64,000 bases of DNA from DATBSK01 sp964532485 (GTDB lineage Bacteria > Actinomycetota > Acidimicrobiia > IMCC26256 > PALSA-555): NCBI GenBank assembly GCA_964532485.1, contig CAZHKE010000009.1:20042-84041 (forward strand), given 5' to 3'. Shown here piece by piece: positions 1 through 7,836 of the stretch. The notes under the pieces are model-generated. The model did not search any database and was not told the DNA's origin. It saw nothing but the letters and a program-made list of their open reading frames with translations. Each line of letters opens with the position of its first letter. Position 1 is the stretch's first letter. Made by a program: the position numbers and the translations under genes.

Positions 1-177
1 GTCGGACTCGCCGCGTCGATGAGCTTCCTGACGCCGATCGGCTACCAGACGAACATGATCGCCTGGGGCATGGGCGGGTATCGATTCTCGGACTTCGCTC
101 GGCTCGGGTTGCCGCTGCTCGTCGTGACGACGACCGTCATGCTGGTGATGATCCCGATCGTCTTCCCGCTGCGTTGA
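1..177 (+). CDS. SLC13/DASS-family permease, C-terminal fragment
   Basis: The reading frame is open from base 1 and stops at 175-177, giving the last 58 residues of a membrane transporter whose start lies outside the window. The stretch TPIGYQTNMIAWGMGGYRF is the conserved carboxylate-binding loop near the C-terminus of SLC13 (divalent anion:Na+ symporter, CitT-like) permeases. It is followed by one hydrophobic helix (LLVVTTTVMLVMIPIVF) and a short basic tail, which is how these proteins end. The substrate cannot be told from the fragment. It converges on the minus-strand acetyltransferase with a gap of 3 bases. Confidence 0.75.
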   Translation, partial: VGLAASMSFLTPIGYQTNMIAWGMGGYRFSDFARLGLPLLVVTTTVMLVMIPIVFPLR

Positions 178-180
178 ACG

Positions 181-753
181 TCACCGGGCGAGCAAGCCCT
201 CGATCCGCTCGCGCGCGCTCGGCCACTCGGAGTCGACGATCGAGAACCACACGCTGTCACGCCACACGCCGTCCGGCATCAGCATGTGCTTGCGGAACGT
301 CCCCTCTTCGGTCGCGCCGATCCGCAGCAGAGCCGCACGCGACCGCTCGTTGCGCGCATCGGTCTTGAACTCGACCCGGGCGCACCCGAGACGCTCGAAC
401 GCGTGCGTGAGCTGGAGCAGCTTTGCTTCGGTGTTCACCGCCGATCGCTGGTACGCCGGCGTGATCCACGTCGAGCCGATCTCGAGGTGTCGGTTCCCGG
501 GATCAGGTGCGAGGAACGCGGTGCCGCCGACGACCTCGCCCGTCTCGCGGTCGATCGTCGCGAACCCGAGGCCCGACGCGCGCGTGAAGTCCACCAGGAA
601 CGACATGGCTGCCCGGTCGTCCATGCGGAACGGCATGTAGCGCCAGATCTCGTGGTGCTGCGCGGCGGCCCAGAGGCGGTCGACGTGCTCCGCGTCCGCC
701 GGCTCGAGCCGGACGTGCGTCCCCTCGAGCGTGACGGGTTCGATCCAGGTCAC
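181..753 (-). CDS. GNAT-family N-acetyltransferase (RimJ/RimL type)
   Basis: A 190-residue protein with the fold order of RimJ/RimL-like acetyltransferases. It opens with LEGTHVRLEPAD, has the central beta strands (residues 62-95), and carries the acetyl-CoA-binding region around 100-150, ending in ARNERSRAALLRIGATEEG, where the N..S..A.. helix and the 'xxGAxxEG' turn are typical. Members acetylate N-terminal amines or small molecules using acetyl-CoA; the substrate here is unknown. The start is GTG at 753. It lies 10 bases downstream of ispG on the same strand. A GNAT gene (Rv2867c) also follows ispG in M. tuberculosis, so the pairing appears conserved. Confidence 0.85.
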   Translation of the reverse strand: MTWIEPVTLEGTHVRLEPADAEHVDRLWAAAQHHEIWRYMPFRMDDRAAMSFLVDFTRASGLGFATIDRETGEVVGGTAFLAPDPGNRHLEIGSTWITPAYQRSAVNTEAKLLQLTHAFERLGCARVEFKTDARNERSRAALLRIGATEEGTFRKHMLMPDGVWRDSVWFSIVDSEWPSARERIEGLLAR

Positions 754-763
754 GTTGGGGTCG

Positions 764-1984
764 TCAGTCGGCGATCTCGCGGATCTTCGCGATCGTGTCG
801 TCGGTCTTGTTGGCGTCGAGGCCCTGGATCTGGAGCAGCTCCTCGCGCGTCTCCTCGGCGATGCGAGCCGCGTCGTTGTCCGCCGCGGCGAGCGCGGCGT
901 CGATGCCCTCGGCCATGATCAGCTCCGCCTCGGCGATGAGCGCCTCGACCATCTCCGACTCGGGCACGACGCGCACCACCTGCCCACGCACGAACAGGTG
1001 ACCCTTGCCGCGGCCGGCCGCGATGCCGAGGTCGGCACCCTTCGCCTCGCCCGGGCCGTTGACGACACAGCCCATCACCGCGACCTGGAGCGGGATGTCG
1101 CGGGTCTCGAGCGCGGCCTGCGCATCGTTCGCGACCGCGATCACGTCGACCTCGGCCCGTCCGCAGCTCGGGCACGCGATCAGGTCGACGCCCTTGCGCT
1201 CGCGCAGCCCCAGTGCCTCGAGGAGCGTGCGGCCCGCCTTCGCCTCCTCGACCGGGTCGGCGGTCAGCGAGTAGCGGATCGTGTCGCCGATCCCCTCGGC
1301 GAGCAGCGTGGCGATCCCGGCCGTCGACTTCACGATCCCCGCGGGCGGTGGCCCCGCCTCGGTGACTCCGAGGTGGAGCGGATGGTCGACCTCCTCGGAG
1401 AGCAACCGGTACGCCTCGATCATCAGCGGGACGCTCGAGGCCTTCACCGAGATCTTCACGTCGTCGAAGTCGACCTCGCGGAAGCACGCCAGCTCCTTGA
1501 GCGCCGACTCGACGAGCGCCTCGGGTGTCGCGCCACCGTGCCGCTCGTAGAGATCGGGATCGAGGCTGCCGGCGTTGACACCGATGCGGATGGGCAGCCC
1601 GCGGTCACGCGCCTCGGACGCGACCGCCTTGATGTGCTCGGGCTTGCGGATGTTGCCGGGGTTGAGCCGCAGCCCCTGCACGCCGGCCTCCATCGCGGCC
1701 AGCGCCAACCGGTACTGGAAGTGGATGTCGGCGATGATCGGCACCGGCGAGCGCGGCACGATCTGCGCGAGCCCCTCGGCGGCTTCCTCCTCGTTGCAGG
1801 TGCAGCGCACGATGTCGCAGCCCGCGCCTGCGAGCGCGTAGATCTGCTCGAGCGTTCCGTCGACGTCGGCCGTCTTCGTGGTCGTCATCGACTGCACCGA
1901 CACCGGTGCGTCACCGCCGATGGCGACGCTGCCGACCAGGACCTGCCGGGTCTTGCGCCGCTCCGGGACGTTCGACTGCTCCAT
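764..1984 (-). CDS. ispG: 4-hydroxy-3-methylbut-2-en-1-yl diphosphate synthase
   Basis: IspG (GcpE) performs the penultimate step of the MEP isoprenoid pathway, reducing MEcPP to HMBPP with a [4Fe-4S] cluster. The 406-residue protein has the N-terminal TIM-barrel segment (VSVQSMTTTKTADVDGT, residues 28-44; RLNPGNI at 106-112) and the C-terminal cluster domain with ACPSCGR (Cys271, Cys274) and MGCVVNGPGE (Cys306, Glu313), the complete ligand set. The start is ATG 1984, because the conserved sequence begins there; the frame stays open further upstream but that part is not IspG-like. dxr of the same pathway lies 1.9 kb upstream, with rseP between, as in M. tuberculosis. Odd: the 31 bases around the start are duplicated 68 bases upstream. 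Confidence 0.96.
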   Translation of the reverse strand: MEQSNVPERRKTRQVLVGSVAIGGDAPVSVQSMTTTKTADVDGTLEQIYALAGAGCDIVRCTCNEEEAAEGLAQIVPRSPVPIIADIHFQYRLALAAMEAGVQGLRLNPGNIRKPEHIKAVASEARDRGLPIRIGVNAGSLDPDLYERHGGATPEALVESALKELACFREVDFDDVKISVKASSVPLMIEAYRLLSEEVDHPLHLGVTEAGPPPAGIVKSTAGIATLLAEGIGDTIRYSLTADPVEEAKAGRTLLEALGLRERKGVDLIACPSCGRAEVDVIAVANDAQAALETRDIPLQVAVMGCVVNGPGEAKGADLGIAAGRGKGHLFVRGQVVRVVPESEMVEALIAEAELIMAEGIDAALAAADNDAARIAEETREELLQIQGLDANKTDDTIAKIREIAD

Positions 1985-2059
1985 CACCACGGTCGCGCTC
2001 TCTCGGGCGCCGGATACCGGCACCCGCCCTCCGGGACGTTCGACCGCTCCATCACCACG
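1961..2059. repeat. Direct duplication of the ispG 5' end (31 bp, 30/31 identical)
   Basis: Bases 1961-1991 and 2029-2059 match at 30 of 31 positions; the only difference is 1977 T versus 2045 C. Each copy holds a GGTGATGGAG start region and the first codons. The copies are 68 bases apart, not a multiple of three, so they are read in different frames. Confidence 0.9.
1984..2052 (-). CDS. Possible upstream leader ORF coupled to ispG
   Basis: ATG at 2052-2050 opens a 22-codon frame beginning MERSNVPEGG and ending with TGA at 1986-1984. The stop shares its A with the ispG start (TGATG), a layout that favours translational coupling. The first eight codons copy the start of ispG (MEQSNVPE) with one substitution, because the region 1961-1991 is duplicated at 2029-2059. 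It may be a by-product of the duplication or a functional leader; translation is not shown. Confidence 0.35.
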   Translation of the reverse strand: MERSNVPEGGCRYPAPERARPW

Positions 2060-2064
2060 ACAGC

Positions 2065-2646
2065 CTACGAGTGCGTGCGCTCGAGGTACGCACGGCCCCG
2101 CGGCGAGAGGCGGTACCCCACCTCGAGGCTCTCGGTCAGTCCGAGCTCCTTGAGCTTGCGGACGTCGGTCTTGAAGGGCCGCGTCGCGCGTCCGAGCGAT
2201 GCCGCGAGGTCCGGTGCGCGGGTTGCCGGACGCTCCGCGATGATCCGCAACGTCGGTCGAGTCCATGGTCCGTGCTTGCTCGCGCGGTCGAAGCGGTCGA
2301 GCCGGGCGTCGATGGCCTCGACGTCGGCATCGCCCAGCTCGGCCTGCTCGCGCAGCGCGACTCTCTGGTCGGCCCCGGCGAGATGCACACGCACGCGGTA
2401 CACGTCGCCGTCGGCGCGGCTGTCGAGGAACCGAACGAGCTCGGCGCGGGACGCGTACCCGGCGCGTCGGGCCTCGGCCGCAGTGACCTTCGAGCGCGCG
2501 ACGCGGTCGACCGAGTCGATCGCGAGCTCACCGATCGCAGTGCGCAACCGCCCGCCTGCCTTCACTGTCGGGCGGCGCCAGCGGCGGAAGACGAGATCGA
2601 TCTCGCCGGCGGCGATGCCCAGCAGCGTCGGCCGCCGCAGCAGCAC
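2065..2646 (-). CDS. ASCH/PUA-like domain protein with C-terminal winged-helix-like part
   Basis: A 193-residue protein of unproven function. The first ~100 residues (LLRRPTLLGIAAGEIDLVFRR at the N-terminus, RLRTAIGELAIDSV, ADGDVYRVRVHLAG) follow the pattern of ASCH domains, small beta-barrels related to the PUA RNA-binding fold; the 'TLxxIxxGxxxLxFRRW' opening is characteristic. Residues ~115-190 (RASKHGPWTRPTLRIIAERPATRAPDLAASLG...LTESLEVGYRLSPRGRAYL) look like a winged helix. The start is GTG 2646. It lies 12 bases downstream of the rseP stop and just upstream of the ispG duplication, so it is probably part of the cdsA-dxr-rseP-ispG operon. A role in RNA or nucleotide handling is a guess from the fold. 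Confidence 0.6.
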   Translation of the reverse strand: MLLRRPTLLGIAAGEIDLVFRRWRRPTVKAGGRLRTAIGELAIDSVDRVARSKVTAAEARRAGYASRAELVRFLDSRADGDVYRVRVHLAGADQRVALREQAELGDADVEAIDARLDRFDRASKHGPWTRPTLRIIAERPATRAPDLAASLGRATRPFKTDVRKLKELGLTESLEVGYRLSPRGRAYLERTHS

Positions 2647-2658
2647 CGTCAGCCGATG

Positions 2659-3882
2659 TCAGTTGCCGACAGCCTGGCGGATGTCGAGGAACATCGCGCT
2701 CAGCCCCAGCGTGAGGAACACCGCGAGCACGACAGCGGTGACGGGCATGAGCTTGCGGAAGTCGACCCTCACCTCCCGGTGCTTCACCTTCGAGGCGATC
2801 CATTCGTACACCACGACGGCGGCGTGACCGCCGTCGAACGGGAGCAGGGGGATCACGTTGAAGAGCGCGAGCACGAGGCTGATGGCGCCGAGCAACCAGA
2901 GCAGCGCCCAGATGTTGCCGTCGATGATCTGACTGCCTTCGTCGACGATGCCGATGAGCGATCGAGGTCGCGCGTCGGACGCCGGCGTTCCGGCCTTCGG
3001 CGCGTTGGAGCCGAAGTTGCGGGAGTACTCCTCGACGCCGTCCGGCGAGAAGAGCCGTCCGATCCCCTCGGCGGTGCCCACCGTGATCTCGCCGATGCTG
3101 CGGAACGACTCCGGCACCGCCTCGAGCACGCCGACGCCGCGGAACTGCGTGGTCGGCGAGACCCCGAGGAAGCCCTCACCTCTACGGCTGCGAGGCGTCG
3201 CCTCGATCGGAACGCGCACGCCGTCGCGCACGACGGTGAACGTCGTCGCCTGCCCGCCGCGGGCCTCGATCGCGGCCGTGAGGTCCTCCCAACCGTCGAT
3301 CGGCTGACCGTCGACGGCGACGACCTCGTCGTCGGACCGCAGTCCGGCCTCGGCGGCCGCGCTGTCGGGCGTGATCGACGAGATGGTGGTGCTCGGGCCG
3401 TCGGCGACGCGTCCCTGCCCGGCGATGACCAGGAAGAAGAGGAGGAAGGCCAGGAACACGTTCATGGTGACGCCTGCGAGCACGACGATCAGCCGGTTCT
3501 TGTAGCTGCCACGGCGGAACGTGCGCGGCTCGTCGGCCGGGTCGACCTCCTCGAGGTTGCTCATCCCGAGGATGCGCACGTAGCCACCGGCCGGGATGGC
3601 CTTCACGCCGTACTCGGTCTCGCCTCGTCGGAACGACCACAGGCGCGGCCCGAAGCCGACGAAGAACTCAGACGCCTTCATCCCCGCGCGCCGGGCCGCG
3701 ATGAAGTGGCCGGCCTCATGCAGCATGACCATCAGCACGATGCCGACGATGATCGCCAGGGCATCGCGCGCCCCCGGCCGCACGACCGCCAGCGCGACGA
3801 GCCCGACGAGCACCGCGACGAGGACGAAACCCGCCCCGCGGCGGTCGACGTCGACCGAGGCTTCCTCGAGCGGGTCCTTCAC
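2659..3882 (-). CDS. rseP: Site-2 intramembrane metalloprotease (RseP/Rip1 family)
   Basis: A 407-residue membrane zinc protease that cuts transmembrane substrates such as anti-sigma factors. Visible: a first helix at ~17-35, a second helix carrying the zinc motif HEAGH (residues 55-59), a PDZ domain in the middle (DSAAAEAGLRSDDEVVAVDG), and the second active-site segment FNVIPLLPFDGGH near residue 350, which supplies the third zinc ligand Asp, followed by a last helix. The start GTG 3882 overlaps the dxr stop (GTGA). This is the gene order of M. tuberculosis Rip1 (dxr-rip1-ispG). An anti-sigma target is not evident in the window. Confidence 0.93.
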   Translation of the reverse strand: MKDPLEEASVDVDRRGAGFVLVAVLVGLVALAVVRPGARDALAIIVGIVLMVMLHEAGHFIAARRAGMKASEFFVGFGPRLWSFRRGETEYGVKAIPAGGYVRILGMSNLEEVDPADEPRTFRRGSYKNRLIVVLAGVTMNVFLAFLLFFLVIAGQGRVADGPSTTISSITPDSAAAEAGLRSDDEVVAVDGQPIDGWEDLTAAIEARGGQATTFTVVRDGVRVPIEATPRSRRGEGFLGVSPTTQFRGVGVLEAVPESFRSIGEITVGTAEGIGRLFSPDGVEEYSRNFGSNAPKAGTPASDARPRSLIGIVDEGSQIIDGNIWALLWLLGAISLVLALFNVIPLLPFDGGHAAVVVYEWIASKVKHREVRVDFRKLMPVTAVVLAVFLTLGLSAMFLDIRQAVGN

Positions 3883-5006
3883 GTGCGGGCTCCCAGGCGA
3901 TCGGTGGCGGCCCGGGCGCGATCGCGCGCGACCCGGTCGGCTTCGAGAACGTCCGCGACGTCCCGGACGTTCCCAGCGGCTGCACCGCCAGTCTCGCCCC
4001 TCAGGACCTCGGCGTTCACGTCCGCGATCCCGAGCCACGGGATCCGTCGCTCCCTGAAGGCCGCGTTCGCCACCTCGTTGGCCGCCGACAGGACCGCCGG
4101 CGACCCACCGCCCGCCCGGCCGGCCTCGTAGGCCAGCGCGAGGCACGGGAAGGCATCGAGGTCGGGCGGCTCGAACGTGAGCGCCCCGAGCGTCGCCCAG
4201 TCGATCGGGCCGAACGGCTCGTCGAGGCGCTCGGGAGCTCCCAACGCCAGGCCGATCGGCAGACGCATGTCGGGCATCGAGAGCTGCGCGATCACCGCCC
4301 CGTCGCAGAACTCCACCATCCCGTGGACGACCGACTGCGGGTGCACGACGACGCCGACCTGGTCGTAGTCGACGTCGAACAGCTCGTGGGCCTCGATGAC
4401 CTCGAGGCCCTTGTTCATCAGCGTCGACGAGTCGATCGTGATCTTGGCGCCCATGTCCCACGTCGGGTGCTTCAGCGCGTCCTCCACCGTCACGAGCGCG
4501 AGCTCCTCGCGCGTCCGGCCACGGAACGGACCTCCGCTCGCCGTCAGCAGGAGGCGCGCGACCTCCTGGCGCCTTCCCCCACGCAGCGCCTGGTACAGCG
4601 CCGAGTGCTCCGAGTCGACGGGCACGATCTCTCCGCCGCCTCGCCGGCGTGCGGCCTGCACCACGGGCCCGCCCGCGATGAGGCTCTCCTTGTTCGCGAG
4701 CGCGAGCCGCTTCCCGGCCTCGAGCGCGGAGATCGTCGCCGGGAGTCCGGCGAAGCCGACCACGGCGTTGAGGACGACGTCGACGTCGTCGAGGGCCGCG
4801 AGCTCGGCGAGCACATCGGCGTTGCCGAGCCCGGCGCGCGCCCGTGCGGCGGGAACGCCGAACTCCGCTGCCTGCGCGTCGAGCAGCTCGGTGTTCCGAC
4901 CCGCGGCGAGCGCGACGACCTCGTACTGCTCACGATGACGCCGGATGACGTCGAGGGCCTGGGTGCCGATCGATCCCGTCGATCCCAGGACCGCGACGCG
5001 GGTCAC
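3879..5006 (-). CDS. dxr: 1-deoxy-D-xylulose 5-phosphate reductoisomerase
   Basis: Dxr converts DXP to MEP with NADPH, the committed step of the MEP pathway. The 375-residue protein has the NADPH-binding GSTGSIGTQALDV (residues 8-20), ALANKESLIAGG around 125, and the metal-site segment VPVDSEHSALYQAL with SGGPFRG (about residues 145-180). IDSSTLMNKGLEVIEAHELF (about 220) and VHPQSVVHGMVEF are also intact. The start is GTG 5006, overlapping the cdsA stop by four bases; the stop overlaps the rseP start by four bases. So cdsA, dxr and rseP are translated as a coupled set, linking isoprenoid and phospholipid synthesis to envelope proteolysis. Confidence 0.97.
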   Translation of the reverse strand: MTRVAVLGSTGSIGTQALDVIRRHREQYEVVALAAGRNTELLDAQAAEFGVPAARARAGLGNADVLAELAALDDVDVVLNAVVGFAGLPATISALEAGKRLALANKESLIAGGPVVQAARRRGGGEIVPVDSEHSALYQALRGGRRQEVARLLLTASGGPFRGRTREELALVTVEDALKHPTWDMGAKITIDSSTLMNKGLEVIEAHELFDVDYDQVGVVVHPQSVVHGMVEFCDGAVIAQLSMPDMRLPIGLALGAPERLDEPFGPIDWATLGALTFEPPDLDAFPCLALAYEAGRAGGGSPAVLSAANEVANAAFRERRIPWLGIADVNAEVLRGETGGAAAGNVRDVADVLEADRVARDRARAATDRLGART

Positions 5007-6481
5007 GAGAAGATCTGGAGTGCCAGGTAGTACGCCGCAGGCAGCGTGAAGAGGATGGCGTCGAAGCGGTCGAGGAAGCCGCCGTGGCCGGGCAGGAACG
5101 AGCTGAGGTCCTTGAGACCGAGGTCGCGCTTGATGATCGACTCGGAGAGGTCACCGATCGGCGCGAGGACCGCAACGAGCAGCCCGAGTGCGAGCCCGGC
5201 GCCGATGCCCTTGTCGGCCCACGGGTGCAGGGAGCTCCCGACGACGCCACCGAGCACGATCGCGGCGATCGCGCCGGCCACGAGCCCCTCGACCGTCTTG
5301 TTGGGCGAGACGTTGGGAAGCAGCGGCGTGCGACCGATCGCTCGACCCGCGAAGTAGGCGGCGACATCGGCGCCGATCGCGCAGATCGCCACGCCCAGCA
5401 GGAGCCCGGTGCCGCCGGGATCGGGTGCCAGGAGCACACCGGCGAACGAGCCGAACACGCCGATCCACACGAACACGAGCAGCGTGAGCGCGATGTTGAT
5501 CGTGGGTCGCGCCCGCACGACCTCGAGCAGGTACCAGAGGAACGTGAAGATCACCATCAAGACGGTCACCAGGACCATCCCGCGCTCGCCCTGGTCATAG
5601 GCGACGGGGACGATCGCGACGCATCCGACGAGACCGAGGAACGTGGCCGTGTGGTACCCGGCGCGCCGGAAGGCCTCGTAGAGCTCGAACGCGCAGAGCC
5701 CGACGATCACCGTGACCAGAAGGGTCGCGGCGCCCCGTCCGGCAGCGAAGGCGGCGAGGGCGATCGCCGCGACGACGACCGCGCTGATGACGCGACTCGC
5801 GAGATCGGCCGGCGTCCCCGGCTGCTCCTCGTCGTAGTGCTCGCCGTACTCGTCGTAGTGCTCGCCGTGCTGGCCGCCGTACCCCCCGGCGCCGTACTGC
5901 TCGTCATGGGCGCCTTGGCCAGGGCCGGCCGCGTACTCGTCGACCGACTGCTGACCTCTCCGCCCGCGGCGGCCGCGGCGCGCGCGCCGACCCGTCGGCT
6001 CGTCCCATTCGTCGTGCTCGTCGGCCAGCGCGCCGAGCGAGGTTGCGTCGTCCTTGCGGAACGTGCCGAAGTCTTCCTCGGCCCAGTCGGCGTCACCCGT
6101 GCGAAAGCGCGGCCCCGACAGCGAGGACCACGAGTCGAAGTCGTCTTCGGGCGGTTGTGCGCCACTGCCCCCGAGCGCGGCCGGCACCTGCCCGGTGGGC
6201 GGCTCCGACCAGTGGGGCAGCTGCGCGTCCTGGCTGCCCTGACCTGGCGGGACGAGCGGGCTCTCGCCCGATGCCGACCACGTGGCGCCGTCTTCGGGCA
6301 GCGGGAAGCGGCTTGCGGGGTTGGTCGGCGCGGCATAGGGGTCGTGTGCGGGCGGCTGCTGGGCGGGGGGATCGCCGGGGGCGGGCTCTCCCACGACCCT
6401 CACACCCTCGCGTCCGGGCGCGCGCGACCAGGTGTCGGCCAGCTCGTCGTCCGGGAACTCGTCGTCGCGCCAGTCGGACAC
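5003..6481 (-). CDS. cdsA: Phosphatidate cytidylyltransferase with long disordered N-terminus
   Basis: CdsA makes CDP-diacylglycerol from CTP and phosphatidic acid in the membrane. The C-terminal ~260 residues are a normal CdsA with eight or so helices and the family signature KRDLGLKDLSSFLPGHGGFLD near the end (Lys-Arg-Asp and the metal-binding Asp). The first ~230 residues are unusual: Asp/Glu/Pro/Gly-rich, with an RRARRGRRGRRG basic patch and Tyr/His/Glu repeats (GEHYDEYGEHYDE). The start GTG 6481 gives 492 residues, against about 300 for M. tuberculosis CdsA. The frame has no stop further upstream, but 6481 is the last plausible start before non-coding-like sequence. The stop overlaps dxr. 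Confidence 0.92.
   Translation of the reverse strand: MSDWRDDEFPDDELADTWSRAPGREGVRVVGEPAPGDPPAQQPPAHDPYAAPTNPASRFPLPEDGATWSASGESPLVPPGQGSQDAQLPHWSEPPTGQVPAALGGSGAQPPEDDFDSWSSLSGPRFRTGDADWAEEDFGTFRKDDATSLGALADEHDEWDEPTGRRARRGRRGRRGQQSVDEYAAGPGQGAHDEQYGAGGYGGQHGEHYDEYGEHYDEEQPGTPADLASRVISAVVVAAIALAAFAAGRGAATLLVTVIVGLCAFELYEAFRRAGYHTATFLGLVGCVAIVPVAYDQGERGMVLVTVLMVIFTFLWYLLEVVRARPTINIALTLLVFVWIGVFGSFAGVLLAPDPGGTGLLLGVAICAIGADVAAYFAGRAIGRTPLLPNVSPNKTVEGLVAGAIAAIVLGGVVGSSLHPWADKGIGAGLALGLLVAVLAPIGDLSESIIKRDLGLKDLSSFLPGHGGFLDRFDAILFTLPAAYYLALQIFS
5830..5868. repeat. 21-bp tandem repeat within the cdsA N-terminal region
   Basis: Eighteen identical bases occur at 5830-5847 and 5851-5868, a 21-base period that keeps the frame and encodes two copies of a seven-residue Gly-Glu-His-Tyr-Asp-Glu-Tyr unit in the disordered extension of CdsA. 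Confidence 0.8.
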
Positions 6482-6648
6482 GCCACTCCCCTCACACCCA
6501 CCACTCGGGCCACACCAGACCCACCGGGCAGATCCGCAGGCCCACCAGGCTAGACCCGGACGCAAGGTTCGCAACAGGCCCCTGTGGACGATCTTCCACA
6601 GGGCAGAAACGGCGTGATTGTGGGGTTTCGGGCGTGGACGGCGGGAGC

Positions 6649-7758
6649 TCAGGCCGCGAGCGATGCCGGCGGGCCGCGGCGGTTGCGGTGCGCGGCCACG
6701 TGGTGCCGGCGGCACCTCAGCTCGAGGTTGTCGAGATCGGTCGGACCGCCTCTGGTCCAGTGGACCTTGTGGTGGGCATCGCACCACTGCGGCGGGGCGT
6801 CGCACCCCGGCTCGGTGCAGCCACCGTCGCGAACGGCCAGGGCTCGCCGCTGCGACTCACTGACGACCGGGGTCGCCCGGCCCAGGTCGAGCACGACGCT
6901 CGTGCCGCGCATCAGGACGCGGCTGACGGAGCAGTCGCAGAGCAGCCGCTGCATGGTCGCGAGGCTCACCGACCCCTCGCCGACGATCTCGCAGCGACCG
7001 GTCGTGAGGTCGGCCGGCATCCGCTGCTCGAGGCTGTCGATGTCGGCGATGGCGAACACGGTCACCGATGGCGTGTCGCCGTCGTCGACCCATCGCTCGA
7101 ACGCATCGGCGCGACGCACTCCGAGCGGGCGCGGCGAGATCGGCCCGTCGGCCGGATCGGGCGGCTCGATGACGTCCAGCTGCGCGCCGAGGCGCGCAGC
7201 CGTGTCGCGCGAGACGAGCCCGTCGATCATCGCCATGTCGTCGAACGCGTCGGTGATCGTCAGGTGGCGCCGGTCGAACCGATGCTCGGGCGGCTCGCGG
7301 CCGACGACGTCGTCGGCGATGGAGCGCCAGTGCGCCGCGGCCGTCCGGAAGTCTTGGGCCGAGAGCGCGCGTGCCGCGTCGAGGATCACGTCCTCGTGCT
7401 CGGCATACACGTCTTCGACGTGCCGCGCGGCGCGCGCCGCGATCGCGACGTGCGAGCTCGAGATGTCGCCGGCCGTGAGCGCCTTGGCGGTGGCGGTGTT
7501 CGACTGCACGAGGCGCCCGGCTCGAACCAGCTCGCGCGCCTCGGCCGCTGTCGTCCGAGCGTGCCGGACCAGCCACGAGGCCGGGCTTCGCGCACCATCG
7601 GCCGCCCACGCCAGGTCGGCGTCCCACTCGCCCACGCAGCGGATGACCTCGGCGCGGACCTGCTCCTGCACCTCGAGCAGCTCCAGCACGCGCGCCGAAC
7701 GTGCGGCGGCGCTCCATCCCGTGCGGTCTTCGGCAGCCACTTCGGCCAGATCGAACAT
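6649..7758 (-). CDS. 13E12/DUF222-type HNH endonuclease
   Basis: A 369-residue protein of the actinobacterial 13E12 repeat family: an N-terminal alpha-helical DUF222 region (WLVRHARTTAAEARELVRAGRL near 70) and a C-terminal HNH nuclease with paired cysteines, CTEPGCDAPPQWCDAHHKVH, then GGPTDLDNLELRCRRHH. The HNH catalytic His, Asn and zinc cysteines are present. The start is placed at ATG 7758: a -10 TAAGGT sits 7 bases before it, and a perfect SOS palindrome overlaps it. A GTG at 7788 would add 10 residues but would place the promoter inside the gene. Some 13E12 genes of M. tuberculosis belong to the LexA regulon. The cellular role of the family is not well known. Confidence 0.88.
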   Translation of the reverse strand: MFDLAEVAAEDRTGWSAAARSARVLELLEVQEQVRAEVIRCVGEWDADLAWAADGARSPASWLVRHARTTAAEARELVRAGRLVQSNTATAKALTAGDISSSHVAIAARAARHVEDVYAEHEDVILDAARALSAQDFRTAAAHWRSIADDVVGREPPEHRFDRRHLTITDAFDDMAMIDGLVSRDTAARLGAQLDVIEPPDPADGPISPRPLGVRRADAFERWVDDGDTPSVTVFAIADIDSLEQRMPADLTTGRCEIVGEGSVSLATMQRLLCDCSVSRVLMRGTSVVLDLGRATPVVSESQRRALAVRDGGCTEPGCDAPPQWCDAHHKVHWTRGGPTDLDNLELRCRRHHVAAHRNRRGPPASLAA

Positions 7759-7766
7759 ATGTTCGA
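7751..7766. promoter_or_regulatory. LexA/SOS box
   Basis: TCGAACATATGTTCGA is a perfect 16-bp palindrome matching the mycobacterial SOS box TCGAAC-N4-GTTCGA at every defined position. It covers the start codon (7758-7756) and touches the -10 element (7771-7766), so bound LexA would block RNA polymerase. Confidence 0.85.
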
Positions 7767-7771
7767 CCTTA
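7766..7771 (-). promoter_or_regulatory. -10 element of the HNH gene (TAAGGT)
   Basis: TAAGGT read on the minus strand ends 7 bases before ATG 7758, the spacing expected for a leaderless transcript. No clear -35 is seen. Confidence 0.5.
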
Positions 7772-7836
7772 GCCCACCCGTGCGACACCCCTGACCGGGA
7801 TGTGCTCTCGCCGGGCCGGCGCCGACCTCCCGCGCG

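Noticed and set aside
735..750. GGTTCGATCC, which looks like a tRNA T-loop
   Set aside because: It lies inside the acetyltransferase start region, with no matching acceptor, D or anticodon arms around it. No tRNA was found in the window.
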